Shown in pieces: positions 41,698-48,973 of a DNA stretch of 64,000 nt (within the stretch, counting starts at the first letter, position 1; every line of letters starts with the position of its first letter). Origin of the DNA: Fermentibacter sp964564435 (GTDB lineage: Bacteria; Fermentibacterota; Fermentibacteria; Fermentibacterales; Fermentibacteraceae); the NCBI GenBank assembly GCA_964564435.1, contig CAZMAT010000003.1, positions 1 through 64,000 on the forward strand, read 5' to 3'. Below the pieces are notes generated by a model. The model worked only from the letters and a program-made list of their open reading frames with translations. It was not told the origin of the DNA and did no database searches. The position numbers and the translations under genes were made by a program.

Positions 41698-42201
41698 GTG
41701 CAGAGACTGACCGACTACGGAACCGTTCTGCTGGTTGTGGTCGCCATGATGGGCCTCTTCAGGCTTTCGAGGCTGCTCCTCGGACGAATCCTGGCCGCCA
41801 GGGAAGCCCGCGGAGTCAGTTGCGACTGCGACGATCACATCAGGCTCGGCTTCTTCTTCCTGCTTGCCGGCATGCTCCTTCTCCCGCTTGCGACAGCCGC
41901 GGCCGCCTGCATCGATTCCACGGCCCTGGCAGGCGGAGTCTTCCTCCATCTCCCGCTGGTCGCCGTCTCCATCGTCTTCTTCAGCCTAGCGGAGGATCTG
42001 TTCGCCGGGATGAAGAAGCGGCCGGCCTCGAAGCGCCTGTCGACAGGCGCCCATTTCCGGACTGCCGGCCCCCTTCTGCTCGGCTTCTGGGCTCTCGGTT
42101 CGGCCTTCCTCTCCCCGATCTTCTACACCGCCCTGACTCTTATACTGGGCCTGTTCTACCTCTTCGCCCTCGCCGCCAGGCCGGACGGCCCGTCGGCTTG
42201 A
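41698..42201 (+). CDS. Integral membrane protein of unknown function
   Basis: 167 residues from GTG 41698. Four hydrophobic stretches: GTVLLVVVAMMGLFRL, GFFFLLAGMLLLPLATAAAA, VFLHLPLVAVSIVFFSLAED, and a paired LLLGFWALGSAFLSPIF / LTLILGLFYLFALA. Short CDCDDH segment in the first loop. A plausible -10 (TGATAAT at about 41663-41669) precedes it. Its TGA overlaps the TTG start of the formyltransferase-like gene (TTGA), so the two are coupled. Family not recognised. Confidence 0.65.
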   Translation: MQRLTDYGTVLLVVVAMMGLFRLSRLLLGRILAAREARGVSCDCDDHIRLGFFFLLAGMLLLPLATAAAACIDSTALAGGVFLHLPLVAVSIVFFSLAEDLFAGMKKRPASKRLSTGAHFRTAGPLLLGFWALGSAFLSPIFYTALTLILGLFYLFALAARPDGPSA

Positions 42202-43010
42202 CCCGGGCTCCATCCCCCGGCGGACCCTGCCTCCGGGTCGTGCTGCTGTGTGATGACGAGCCCTTCGAGATCCCCCGGACCGTCGCGAGCATCGTCGAGT
42301 CCCTGCCGGGATGGCGTTTCACCGTGGCATCGCTGGGCGGCCACGCCTCCCTGCGGGACATCCGAAGGAACTCCTCCCGGTACCTGGGCCTCTACGGCCC
42401 TCTGGGATTCATCGCGAGAGGGTCGTGGATGATCCTCCTGAAGGTCCTCGCGGCGCTGCGCGCGCCCACCGCCTCCCCCCATTCCCTGGCGCAGGCGGCC
42501 GCGAGGTCGGGGGCGGATTTCATCACGGTCGACCGCGTGAACTCCGAAGCGGGCAGGGCAGCCCTCGAAGCCCTCGAACCCGACGTCATCGTATCGATAG
42601 CCTGCCCGCAGATCCTCCAGCCGCGGACCCTGGCCATCGCTTCGGTCTGCGCGCTGAATCTCCACTCCGCCCTGCTCCCCATGAACAGGGGGATGCTGCC
42701 GACCTTCTGGTCCCTCTTCTCGGAACCGCCCCGCGCCGGAGTGACGCTGCACCTGATGACCGCCGAGCTGGATGGAGGGGGGATCCTCCTCCAGAGGGAG
42801 ATCCCGGTCTCCCGCCGGACAACCTCCCTCCATTCCCTGATACGCCGGTGCAAGCAGACCGGGGCGGAAATGGTCACCGAAGGACTCCTGATTGTCGCTG
42901 AAGGATCCTGGGATACCCGCCCGAATCCATCCGGGGAGGGATCGAGGAATGGATTCCCCACGAAGGCGGACGTCGCTGAGTTCAGGCGCAGGGGGGGGCG
43001 CATCTGGTGA
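42198..43010 (+). CDS. Methionyl-tRNA-formyltransferase-like protein
   Basis: 270 residues from TTG 42198 (overlapping stop of the previous gene; GTG 42240 is possible). N-terminal Rossmann-like VVLLCDDEPFEIPRTVASIV, catalytic-region LNLHSALLPMNRGMLPTFWS (the Asn-His pair), then AGVTLHLMTAELDGGGILLQ with the active Asp, the pattern of formyl-THF-using transferases. It lacks the C-terminal tRNA-binding domain of Fmt, so it more likely formylates a sugar or small molecule, for example an amino-sugar nucleotide in surface polysaccharide synthesis. Next gene is a deacetylase. Confidence 0.72.
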   Translation: MTRAPSPGGPCLRVVLLCDDEPFEIPRTVASIVESLPGWRFTVASLGGHASLRDIRRNSSRYLGLYGPLGFIARGSWMILLKVLAALRAPTASPHSLAQAAARSGADFITVDRVNSEAGRAALEALEPDVIVSIACPQILQPRTLAIASVCALNLHSALLPMNRGMLPTFWSLFSEPPRAGVTLHLMTAELDGGGILLQREIPVSRRTTSLHSLIRRCKQTGAEMVTEGLLIVAEGSWDTRPNPSGEGSRNGFPTKADVAEFRRRGGRIW

Positions 43011-43096
43011 GCGGCGCTTCCTCCTGTGGGATTTCACGCAGAATAGCCCTGAGCTTCGACGTGAAGTATGGATTCAGACGGGGACTCGTCCCATGA
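43007..43096 (+). CDS. Leader peptide made by duplicated deacetylase 5' end
   Basis: 29 codons: GTG at 43007 overlaps the upstream TGA (GTGA), and reads VSGASSCGISRRIALSFDV, identical over 16 residues to the start of the deacetylase, before diverging to KYGFRRGLVP and a TGA at 43094-43096. That stop overlaps the deacetylase ATG at 43093 (ATGA). The GTG was probably the ancestral start of the gene. Whether the peptide is made is unknown. Confidence 0.5.
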   Translation: MSGASSCGISRRIALSFDVKYGFRRGLVP

Positions 43097-43148
43097 GAAG
43101 CGCTTCCTCCTGTGGGATTTCACGCAGAATAGCCCTGAGCTTCGACGT
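43014..43148 (+). repeat. 86-bp-period tandem duplication at the start of the deacetylase gene
   Basis: Forty-nine bases (43014-43062, GCGCTTCCTCCTGTGGG...GACGT) recur exactly at 43100-43148, period 86. The following 17 bases differ at about 5 positions with one base inserted, so the unit has diverged at its 3' end. The duplication spans the start codon and N-terminus of the polysaccharide deacetylase. Confidence 0.92.
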
Positions 43149-43974
43149 CGAGGAGTGGTTCCAGACTGCCGCGGTCTGCCCCCGCGCCTGCGAGCCGGGA
43201 TCGTCATGCCGGCGCCGGAGATCTCCCCTCCTTGTGGACGGATTGATCGACACCCTGGCGCAGTACGGGGCCAGGGCCACCTTCTTCGTCCTGGGAAGCC
43301 TCCTCGAGGCGGAGCCTTCCATCGGACAGGCCGTGACGGGATCCGGGAACGAGCTGGCCTGCCACGGATGGAGCCACGGGAGCCTTCTCGCGATGGACCG
43401 GGAAGCCTTCAGGGCGGACATCGGGAGGTGCCTCGGGACATGGTCGAGGCTGTCGCTGCCTCCCCCGCGGGGTTACCGGGCTCCCAGCTTCAGCGTCACC
43501 GAACGGAACTCCTCCTGGGTCGCCGAAGAGCTGTCGGCAGCAGGCTTCCTCTACGACAGCAGCGTCTTTCCCATCCCGAGGATCAGGTACGGCATCCCGG
43601 CCGCTCCCCTGATCCCGTACCGACTCGAAAGCTGCGGCCTGCTCGAACTGCCCCTTGCCTCCGTGCCAGTGCTCGGGATCAGGATTCCGGCGGCCGGAGG
43701 GGCATGGATGCGCTTCATGCCGATGGATGTGCATTCCCACCTCCTGCGGAGTGCCTGTGCGGCAGGAAGGACGCCGGTTCTCTACGCCCATCCCTGGGAG
43801 TTCGACACACCATTCGACGGAGAAGCGGGGTTCCCCTGGATCGTCAGGCTCAGGCAGGGCCACGGCAGCGGCGGGAGGATGAGGAGGGCCCTCTCGAGGC
43901 TTCTCGGGAGCTTCGATTCGATCACACTCGAAGAACTCTGCCGGGAGTCGTCGCCGGGGATGGGTCCCACATAA
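43093..43974 (+). CDS. Polysaccharide deacetylase (DUF3473/XrtA-type NodB domain)
   Basis: 293 residues from ATG 43093, the start in the second copy of the duplication. NodB-type core: ALSFDVEEWFQ (catalytic Asp-Asp/Glu region), ATFFVLGSLLEAEPSI, ACHGWSHGSLL (metal His pair), GYRAPSFSVTERNSSW, LPLASVPVLGIRIPAAGGAW, VLYAHPWEFD. The VEEWFQ beginning and the late DUF3473-like block recall deacetylases of exopolysaccharide (PEP-CTERM/XrtA) loci. Likely removes N-acetyl groups from a surface polymer. Downstream of the formyltransferase-like gene. Confidence 0.82.
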   Translation: MRSASSCGISRRIALSFDVEEWFQTAAVCPRACEPGSSCRRRRSPLLVDGLIDTLAQYGARATFFVLGSLLEAEPSIGQAVTGSGNELACHGWSHGSLLAMDREAFRADIGRCLGTWSRLSLPPPRGYRAPSFSVTERNSSWVAEELSAAGFLYDSSVFPIPRIRYGIPAAPLIPYRLESCGLLELPLASVPVLGIRIPAAGGAWMRFMPMDVHSHLLRSACAAGRTPVLYAHPWEFDTPFDGEAGFPWIVRLRQGHGSGGRMRRALSRLLGSFDSITLEELCRESSPGMGPT

Positions 43975-43979
43975 AGGGA

Positions 43980-44004
43980 ACCGCCGGACGCTGGGTCCGG
44001 CGGT
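43980..44004. terminator. Convergent stem-loop terminator
   Basis: Perfect 10-bp stem (ACCGCCGGAC at 43980-43989 with GTCCGGCGGT at 43995-44004, loop GCTGG) between the deacetylase and the converging ferredoxin gene. Confidence 0.6.
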
Positions 44005-44030
44005 GTCCGTCGGCTCGTGACGCGAACCGG

Positions 44031-44198
44031 CTAGGGGGCCTCGATGGCCTCCACCGGGCAGACCGATGCGCAGGCTCCGCAGTCGATGCACTTGCTGTCA
44101 TCGATCTTGTACGGCTTGCCCTCGCTTATGGCCTCGACCGGGCACTCGTCCTTGCAGGTTCCGCACGCTATGCACTTGTCGCCTATCTTGTACGCCAC
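44031..44198 (-). CDS. 2[4Fe-4S] ferredoxin
   Basis: 55 residues from GTG 44198 (GGGAG before it; the longer start at 44225 adds only His-rich shadow). Two cluster motifs, CIACGTCKDECPVEA and CIDCGACASVCPVEA, with classic clostridial spacing. Electron carrier, a plausible partner of the iorAB oxidoreductase encoded 5 kb away. Monocistronic. Confidence 0.96.
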   Translation of the reverse strand: MAYKIGDKCIACGTCKDECPVEAISEGKPYKIDDSKCIDCGACASVCPVEAIEAP

Positions 44199-44319
44199 GT
44201 CAGCTCCCTTCGTGTGGTGCGGCACTATAACGGCGCGCTCCGAACGCCGTCAACGCGGGGGTCTTGCGCCGGAATGCCGGAAGCAGGAAAATAGTGCATG
44301 CTATCACCCGGGAGGGGCG

Positions 44320-44622
44320 GTGAAGGACTACCTTGCCGAGACATGCTTCGAGAAGGGCTGGGAGAGCGTCGACCGCAACTTCAGAAAGCTCTCGAGGGCG
44401 GCGGGAACAGGCGATCCGGGCTCGCCGGACCAGGTCGACGCCGACGAGATCTCGCATGAACTCGACCGCCTGTCCTCCCAGGTGGACCTGTTCGCCGATC
44501 TCTGGCTCCACTTCCACATGAGATACGAGGCCCTCATCCACGAGTTCGACCTGGATGTGAAGACGGAAACGCCCGCCGGCGCAGGCAGGGCGGGCGGACG
44601 CAGGGGCGCGGGCAGGGGCTAG
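44320..44622 (+). CDS. Small helical protein, paralogue of the convergent gene
   Basis: 100 residues from GTG 44320 (GGGAGG upstream). All-helical pattern: DYLAETCFEKGWESVDRNF, a loop, then DEISHELDRLSSQVDLFADL and WLHFHMRYEALIHEF, with a Gly/Arg-rich tail. The core matches the protein at 44619-44885 (DYL..., L.xxVDxFAxxWxxFxxxxxAL). Its TAG and that of its partner share the tetranucleotide CTAG. Family not recognised. Confidence 0.65.
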   Translation: MKDYLAETCFEKGWESVDRNFRKLSRAAGTGDPGSPDQVDADEISHELDRLSSQVDLFADLWLHFHMRYEALIHEFDLDVKTETPAGAGRAGGRRGAGRG

Positions 44623-44885
44623 GGTTCCTTCAGCCTGTCTTCGAGAGCCTTCCGCTTCCGCTCGAAGTCCATCCACCTCTCCGCGAAGGCATCGACGGTC
44701 TCCTGGAGGTCGACGAGCTCCCGGGCGAGGGCCTGCCTGGCCTCGAGACCCATGTCGTTCCTCTCCGACATCTCCAGGTCGAGCCTGAGCCTGGCCATCC
44801 GCTCGTTTATCTCCTCCCAGGCCATCCTGAAAAGATAGTCGGGCTGCGCGCCCTCGCGCCTGCCCCTCTGATCCTCCTCAGCCAC
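44619..44885 (-). CDS. Small helical protein downstream of parB
   Basis: 88 residues. Coiled-coil-like: PDYLFRMAWEEINERMARL, then ARELVDLQETVDAFAERW and MDFERKRKALEDRL. Its start overlaps the end of parB by eight bases and it ends in the same CTAG as the convergent paralogue. Cotranscription with parAB suggests a chromosome-linked or cell-division role, but no homologue is known to me. Confidence 0.65.
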   Translation of the reverse strand: MAEEDQRGRREGAQPDYLFRMAWEEINERMARLRLDLEMSERNDMGLEARQALARELVDLQETVDAFAERWMDFERKRKALEDRLKEP

Positions 44886-45726
44886 CTATGATCTCCAGGA
44901 TCCTCTCGAGATCCGAGAGAGACGAGTACTCCACGATCATGCTCCCCCGGCCCCCCCTGTCCCTTATCCTGACCCGGGCCGCGAGCCTGCGGGTGAGCTT
45001 CTCCTGGAGGTCGGCGACCGCTGGTGCGACGGGCTTCTGCGCCTTCCGGGGCGCGGGCTGGCGGGAGGCCTTCCTCACGTGTTCCTCGAGCTGGCGCACC
45101 GACATGTCCCTGGAGACCGCCAGCGCGGCGGCTGTTTCGATGGTGCGGGCGTCGTGGAGGGCCAGGAGTGCCCTTCCGTGCCCCATGGCGATCCTGCCGT
45201 CGCGGAGCATCGTCTTGACCGGGTCGGGGAGCTCCAGCAGCCGCATGAGGTTGGAGACTGTCGAACGGTCGAGGCCGGTCTGCCTGCCCATCTCCTCCTG
45301 GGTCAGAGAGAAGGTCGTGGAGAGCCTGCTGAAGGCCTCCGCCTTCTCGAGCGGCCCGAGATCCCTGCGCTGGATGTTCTCGACGAGCGCCCAGGCGAGC
45401 ATCTGGGAGTCCGTAGCCTCCCTGACGACTGCCGGGACCTCCTTGAGCCCGGCCATCCGCGCAGCCCGGAGACGCCTCTCCCCGGCGATCACCTGGAAGC
45501 GGAGTCCCTGCTTCCTCAGTACCAGCGGCTGGAGGATCCCCTGCTCGCGGATCGAGTCGCTGAGCGAGCGGAGATCCGCCTCGTCCCACTCCCGCCTCGG
45601 CTGGTGGGGGTTGGGTTCGATCCGGTCCACGTCCACCGAAGCCACCTGCCCGGGTTCCGCCGGATCGACAGACGGGAGAAGCGCCTCGAGGCCCCTGCCC
45701 AGGGCCCTCTTCCTCAACTGTGTCAT
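44878..45726 (-). CDS. parB: Chromosome-partitioning protein ParB
   Basis: 282 residues. N-terminal LGRGLEALLPS, CTPase/spreading motif VIAGERRLRAARMAGL (GERRxRA), the helix-turn-helix EEMGRQTGLDRSTVSNLMRL and MLRDGRIAMGHGRALLAL, and a C-terminal dimerisation region (SSLSDLERILEIIGG). Binds the parS sites found in mnmG and at the rsmG start, and slides as a CTP clamp. Downstream of parA with a 43-base gap. Confidence 0.96.
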   Translation of the reverse strand: MTQLRKRALGRGLEALLPSVDPAEPGQVASVDVDRIEPNPHQPRREWDEADLRSLSDSIREQGILQPLVLRKQGLRFQVIAGERRLRAARMAGLKEVPAVVREATDSQMLAWALVENIQRRDLGPLEKAEAFSRLSTTFSLTQEEMGRQTGLDRSTVSNLMRLLELPDPVKTMLRDGRIAMGHGRALLALHDARTIETAAALAVSRDMSVRQLEEHVRKASRQPAPRKAQKPVAPAVADLQEKLTRRLAARVRIRDRGGRGSMIVEYSSLSDLERILEIIGG

Positions 45727-45769
45727 GGCTGTTCACCGCCCGCCCTTGATATCCCGTGCGTGATCGGCA

Positions 45770-46528
45770 TCATCTCGAAATAAGCTCCTCGGCGAGCTGC
45801 AGATAGCATCTCGCGCCGGGTGATTCGACATCGTAGTGCAGGACGGGCTTGCCGAAGCTGGGCGCCTCGCTGAGCCGGACGTTCCTGGGTATCCTGGTGC
45901 CGAGGAGCATCTCGCTGAGATGGTCCTCCGCGTCCGCCTCCACCTCCCTGCTGAGCTTCAGGCGCCTGTCGTACATCGTGAGCAGGACTCCCTCCATGGC
46001 GATGGCGGGATTCCAGAGCTGGCGCACTCTCCGGATCGTGTCGAGGAGGTGGGACAGGCCCTCGAGGGCATAGTACTCGCTCTGGAGAGGGAGCAGCACC
46101 GAGTCGGCGGCCACGAGCGCGTTGATCGTCAGCAGGCCGAGCGATGGAGGACAGTCAATCAGCACGAAGTCGAACCTGTCCATTCCCGGTGCCCTCAGCC
46201 TGTCACGAAGGAAGAACTCCCTGCCCTTCTGCGAGGCAAGGTCGATCTCGAGGCCTGCCAGATCCCTCGAACCCGGGATCGCCGACATCCCCTCGAACCC
46301 GGTCTCGACCACGGACTCGTCGAAGCCGGCGAGGCCAGCGAGGAGGGCATGTATGTTCCTCGGGGACGGAAGGGGCAGGCCCATGCCGCTGGTGGCGTTG
46401 GCCTGCGGATCGAGGTCCACGACGAGGACATCCTTCTCGAATGCGGCGAGGCTGGCTGCGAGGTTGATCACGGTGGTGGTCTTCCCGACGCCGCCCTTCT
46501 GATTCGATACGGAGATGACCCTGCTCAT
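45770..46528 (-). CDS. parA: ParA-type ATPase
   Basis: 252 residues from ATG 46528. Deviant Walker A SNQKGGVGKTTTVINLA at 8-24, VVDLDPQANATSGMG, FDFVLIDCPPSLGLLTINAL (Walker B), SVLLPLQSEYYALEG. Soj/ParA clade of chromosomal partitioning ATPases, works with ParB. Start codon overlaps the rsmG stop (ATGA), so rsmG-parA-parB are coupled. Confidence 0.96.
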   Translation of the reverse strand: MSRVISVSNQKGGVGKTTTVINLAASLAAFEKDVLVVDLDPQANATSGMGLPLPSPRNIHALLAGLAGFDESVVETGFEGMSAIPGSRDLAGLEIDLASQKGREFFLRDRLRAPGMDRFDFVLIDCPPSLGLLTINALVAADSVLLPLQSEYYALEGLSHLLDTIRRVRQLWNPAIAMEGVLLTMYDRRLKLSREVEADAEDHLSEMLLGTRIPRNVRLSEAPSFGKPVLHYDVESPGARCYLQLAEELISR

Positions 46529-47169
46529 GGAGTGGCCTTTCGGGTGCTTCCGGCCTCGCACGGCCGCACGATCGGAATGCGATACTGCACAAGAACCCCC
46601 GGGCGGTCAAGCGGAGGAACCGGAAGATCCAGCGCACGCACGGACCCCGGCAGATAATATTCCCCCGGTGGGACCCTGACCGTCACGGAACAGGAATGAC
46701 CGAGTTCTTCGAGAAGCCGGACCAGCTCCCCGGCAGGCATGAGAGACCGGGCTGTGAACTGCGGGGCAGTCCCGGGCCAGTCCTCCAGCCTGCTCCTGAT
46801 GACCGACACATTCCCGAGGCCCAGCCTGCCGGCGGCATATTCGAGGAAGAGCGCCCTGTTCCTGCGCGGCTCGAGCAGGATCACCTCGAAACCGAGCATG
46901 GCGAGCACCATCCCGGGGAATCCGGCACCCGATCCGATGTCGGCCACGGGCTTCGATGGGTCGAGCAGCAGGGAGAAGGCGGCAGACTCGAGAACGTGCC
47001 TCTCCCACAGCCGGCCCGTCTCGGAGGGCCCGACCAGGTTCATGACCCGGTTTCTCTCCCGGATCATCTCCATGAAGCTCCCTGCGTCATCCCGGAATGA
47101 CTCCGGGAAATCGATGCCGAGAGGAGCCTCTCCGGCTGCCGTGCTGTCAGACACCTGTCTTCGTTCCAC
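46525..47169 (-). CDS. rsmG: 16S rRNA (guanine-527-N7)-methyltransferase RsmG
   Basis: 214 residues from GTG 47169, inside the mnmG 3' end; a second in-frame GTG lies at 47154. Methyltransferase motifs NRVMNLVGPSETGRLWERHV, VADIGSGAGFPGMVLAMLGF and VILLEPRRNRALFLEYAAG. Methylates G527 of 16S rRNA. The chosen GTG sits in a parS palindrome. mnmG-rsmG-parA-parB is the widespread origin-proximal order. Confidence 0.93.
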   Translation of the reverse strand: MERRQVSDSTAAGEAPLGIDFPESFRDDAGSFMEMIRERNRVMNLVGPSETGRLWERHVLESAAFSLLLDPSKPVADIGSGAGFPGMVLAMLGFEVILLEPRRNRALFLEYAAGRLGLGNVSVIRSRLEDWPGTAPQFTARSLMPAGELVRLLEELGHSCSVTVRVPPGEYYLPGSVRALDLPVPPLDRPGVLVQYRIPIVRPCEAGSTRKATP

Positions 47170-48973
47170 GTGGAACCATCCTCAGAACGCCTATCAGAAG
47201 GCCTTCCAAGTCAGACGGCCTCATGCCCGGGATGAGAGCGGCCTCCCCCATGTTGGCCGGCCTGGCCTTCTGGAGCCTCTCCCTCGACTCCCAGCTTATC
47301 CCGTCCATGCATGAGAAGTCCTCCACGCCGGAGAGATCGACCGATGACATCCTCTCCACCTCTCGCAACCTTCCCTCGGCGCGCCTCACGTGTCCCACGT
47401 ACCTTTCGTCGAGCGCAGCGGTGAAGACGACCCCCGGATCGAGCGCTCCCAGCTTCCCGCTCAACCCGCCGAGCGATTCGACGTCGAATTCGGTCACTCT
47501 GCACAGATCCGCAAGCAGCCTGCCCCCGGCGCGTTCGGTATTCAATACAGTTCGCGCCTCTTCGAGCTGCCGCTCCATCCTTCTCAGCCTGGCTTCGTCA
47601 CCGGGTCGGGACAGCCCCGATGAAACCGCGTGCGCGAGCAGCCTTGCTTCGGCGTTGTCAGGTCTTATGTGGAGCCGGTTTGATGCTCGAGATGAGAAGA
47701 GGCGGTAAGGTTCCTCCAGGGTGCCTCCGGCTATGTCCTCGAGCATCACTCCCACGAATGAGTCGCTGCCCCGCGGTCGGAACCACCCGCCGCTCCCCGT
47801 CGAGGAACGTGCGGCGCCGGCTCCCGCCACCAGCCCGAGCCCCGCTGCCTCCTCGTATCCCGATGTACCGCAGACCTGGCCCGCAAGGAAGACGTTGTCA
47901 GTTCCCGCCAGCCTCAGGTCCCTCCCGATCCATTCCCCCGGGAAGTACCCGTACTCGACGGCGTATCCCCACGATGCGACCACGGCCCGTCCGCAGCCGG
48001 GAAGGGATCTAATGATCTCGATCTGGGTTCTCCTCGGAAGACTCGTGGACATGCCCCCTGCGTAGACCAGCCTGCCGTCGATCCCCATCGGTTCGAGGAA
48101 GACGGGATGCTCGAGACGGTCGGGAAACCTCACGGCCTTGTCCTCGAAGCTCGGGCAGTAGCGCGGCCCTCTCCCACAGATCGACCCGTCGAAGAGCGGC
48201 GATCCGTCGATGCCGGACCTCGCGGCGTCGATCGCGCGGCTCCCAGCCCTTGTAGTGAAGCAGACGGCCCTCCTGTCGCTGAATCGCGCACCACCCCGTG
48301 ACGAGAACCGCCAGCATGCACCCTCCTCGACCTGCTGCTCGACGGCGTCGTAGTCTATCGATCCTGCCAGCAGCCTCGGTGGAGTCCCCGTCTTGAAGCG
48401 TTCCACGTGGAACCCTCTGTCGGAAAAGTGCGAGCAGAGCCGTTCCGAGGCCTTGTCACCGGCTCTTCCTCCGCTCCATCTCTCACGACCCCTGAACAGG
48501 GCCGCTCCGAGAAACGTGCCGGCCGCGACGACGACGGCCCTGAAACAGATGGCACCCCCCGCGGAGAGCATCGCCGACATCGCCCTGTCGCCCGCCCATC
48601 GGAACTGTTCGACCTCTCCCTCGACGACCTCGACTCCGGACGACAGGAGGGCCCCTCTCACGAAAGACGAGTAAGCGCTCCCGTCGCACTGGACCCGGGG
48701 TCCCCAGACAGCCGGACCCCTGCTCCTGTTGAGCATCCTGAACTGGATCGAGGCGTGATCGGCCGCTTCGCCCATCACACCGCCGAGCGCGTCTATCTCC
48801 CGGACCAGGGTGCCCTTCGCAACGCCCCCCACCGACGGGTTGCACGAGAGCATCGCTATCCGCGCGGCATTCATCGTCACCAGCACGGTCCGCGCACCCA
48901 TCCTGGCGGCTGCGAGGGCCGCCTCCGCCCCGGCGTGACCGCCACCGACCACCAGGACATCAGTCCCTGTCAT
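47147..48973 (-). CDS. mnmG: tRNA uridine-5-carboxymethylaminomethyl modification enzyme MnmG
   Basis: 608 residues from ATG 48973; the upstream frame to 49264 is out-of-frame shadow of mnmE. FAD site VLVVGGGHAGAEAALAAARM, SCNPSVGGVAKGTLVREIDA, FRMLNRSRGPAVWGPRVQCD, GTPPRL, and LAGQVCGTSGYEEAAGLGLV. It modifies U34 of certain tRNAs with MnmE. Near usual length. ATGA overlap with mnmE; contains one parS site at 48400-48413. Confidence 0.96.
   Translation of the reverse strand: MTGTDVLVVGGGHAGAEAALAAARMGARTVLVTMNAARIAMLSCNPSVGGVAKGTLVREIDALGGVMGEAADHASIQFRMLNRSRGPAVWGPRVQCDGSAYSSFVRGALLSSGVEVVEGEVEQFRWAGDRAMSAMLSAGGAICFRAVVVAAGTFLGAALFRGRERWSGGRAGDKASERLCSHFSDRGFHVERFKTGTPPRLLAGSIDYDAVEQQVEEGACWRFSSRGGARFSDRRAVCFTTRAGSRAIDAARSGIDGSPLFDGSICGRGPRYCPSFEDKAVRFPDRLEHPVFLEPMGIDGRLVYAGGMSTSLPRRTQIEIIRSLPGCGRAVVASWGYAVEYGYFPGEWIGRDLRLAGTDNVFLAGQVCGTSGYEEAAGLGLVAGAGAARSSTGSGGWFRPRGSDSFVGVMLEDIAGGTLEEPYRLFSSRASNRLHIRPDNAEARLLAHAVSSGLSRPGDEARLRRMERQLEEARTVLNTERAGGRLLADLCRVTEFDVESLGGLSGKLGALDPGVVFTAALDERYVGHVRRAEGRLREVERMSSVDLSGVEDFSCMDGISWESRERLQKARPANMGEAALIPGMRPSDLEGLLIGVLRMVPRGTKTGV
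47163..47176. promoter_or_regulatory. parS: parS centromere-like site 1
   Basis: Perfect 14-bp palindrome GTTCCACGTGGAAC, differing from the classic TGTTTCACGTGAAACA-type core only at the flanks of CACGTG. It spans the GTG start of rsmG (47169-47167) and lies within 2 kb of parB. Confidence 0.85.
48400..48413. promoter_or_regulatory. parS: parS centromere-like site 2
   Basis: The same perfect palindrome GTTCCACGTGGAAC, 1.2 kb from site 1, within mnmG. Recurrence of an identical 14-mer palindrome beside parAB is strong evidence of ParB-binding sites. Confidence 0.85.
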
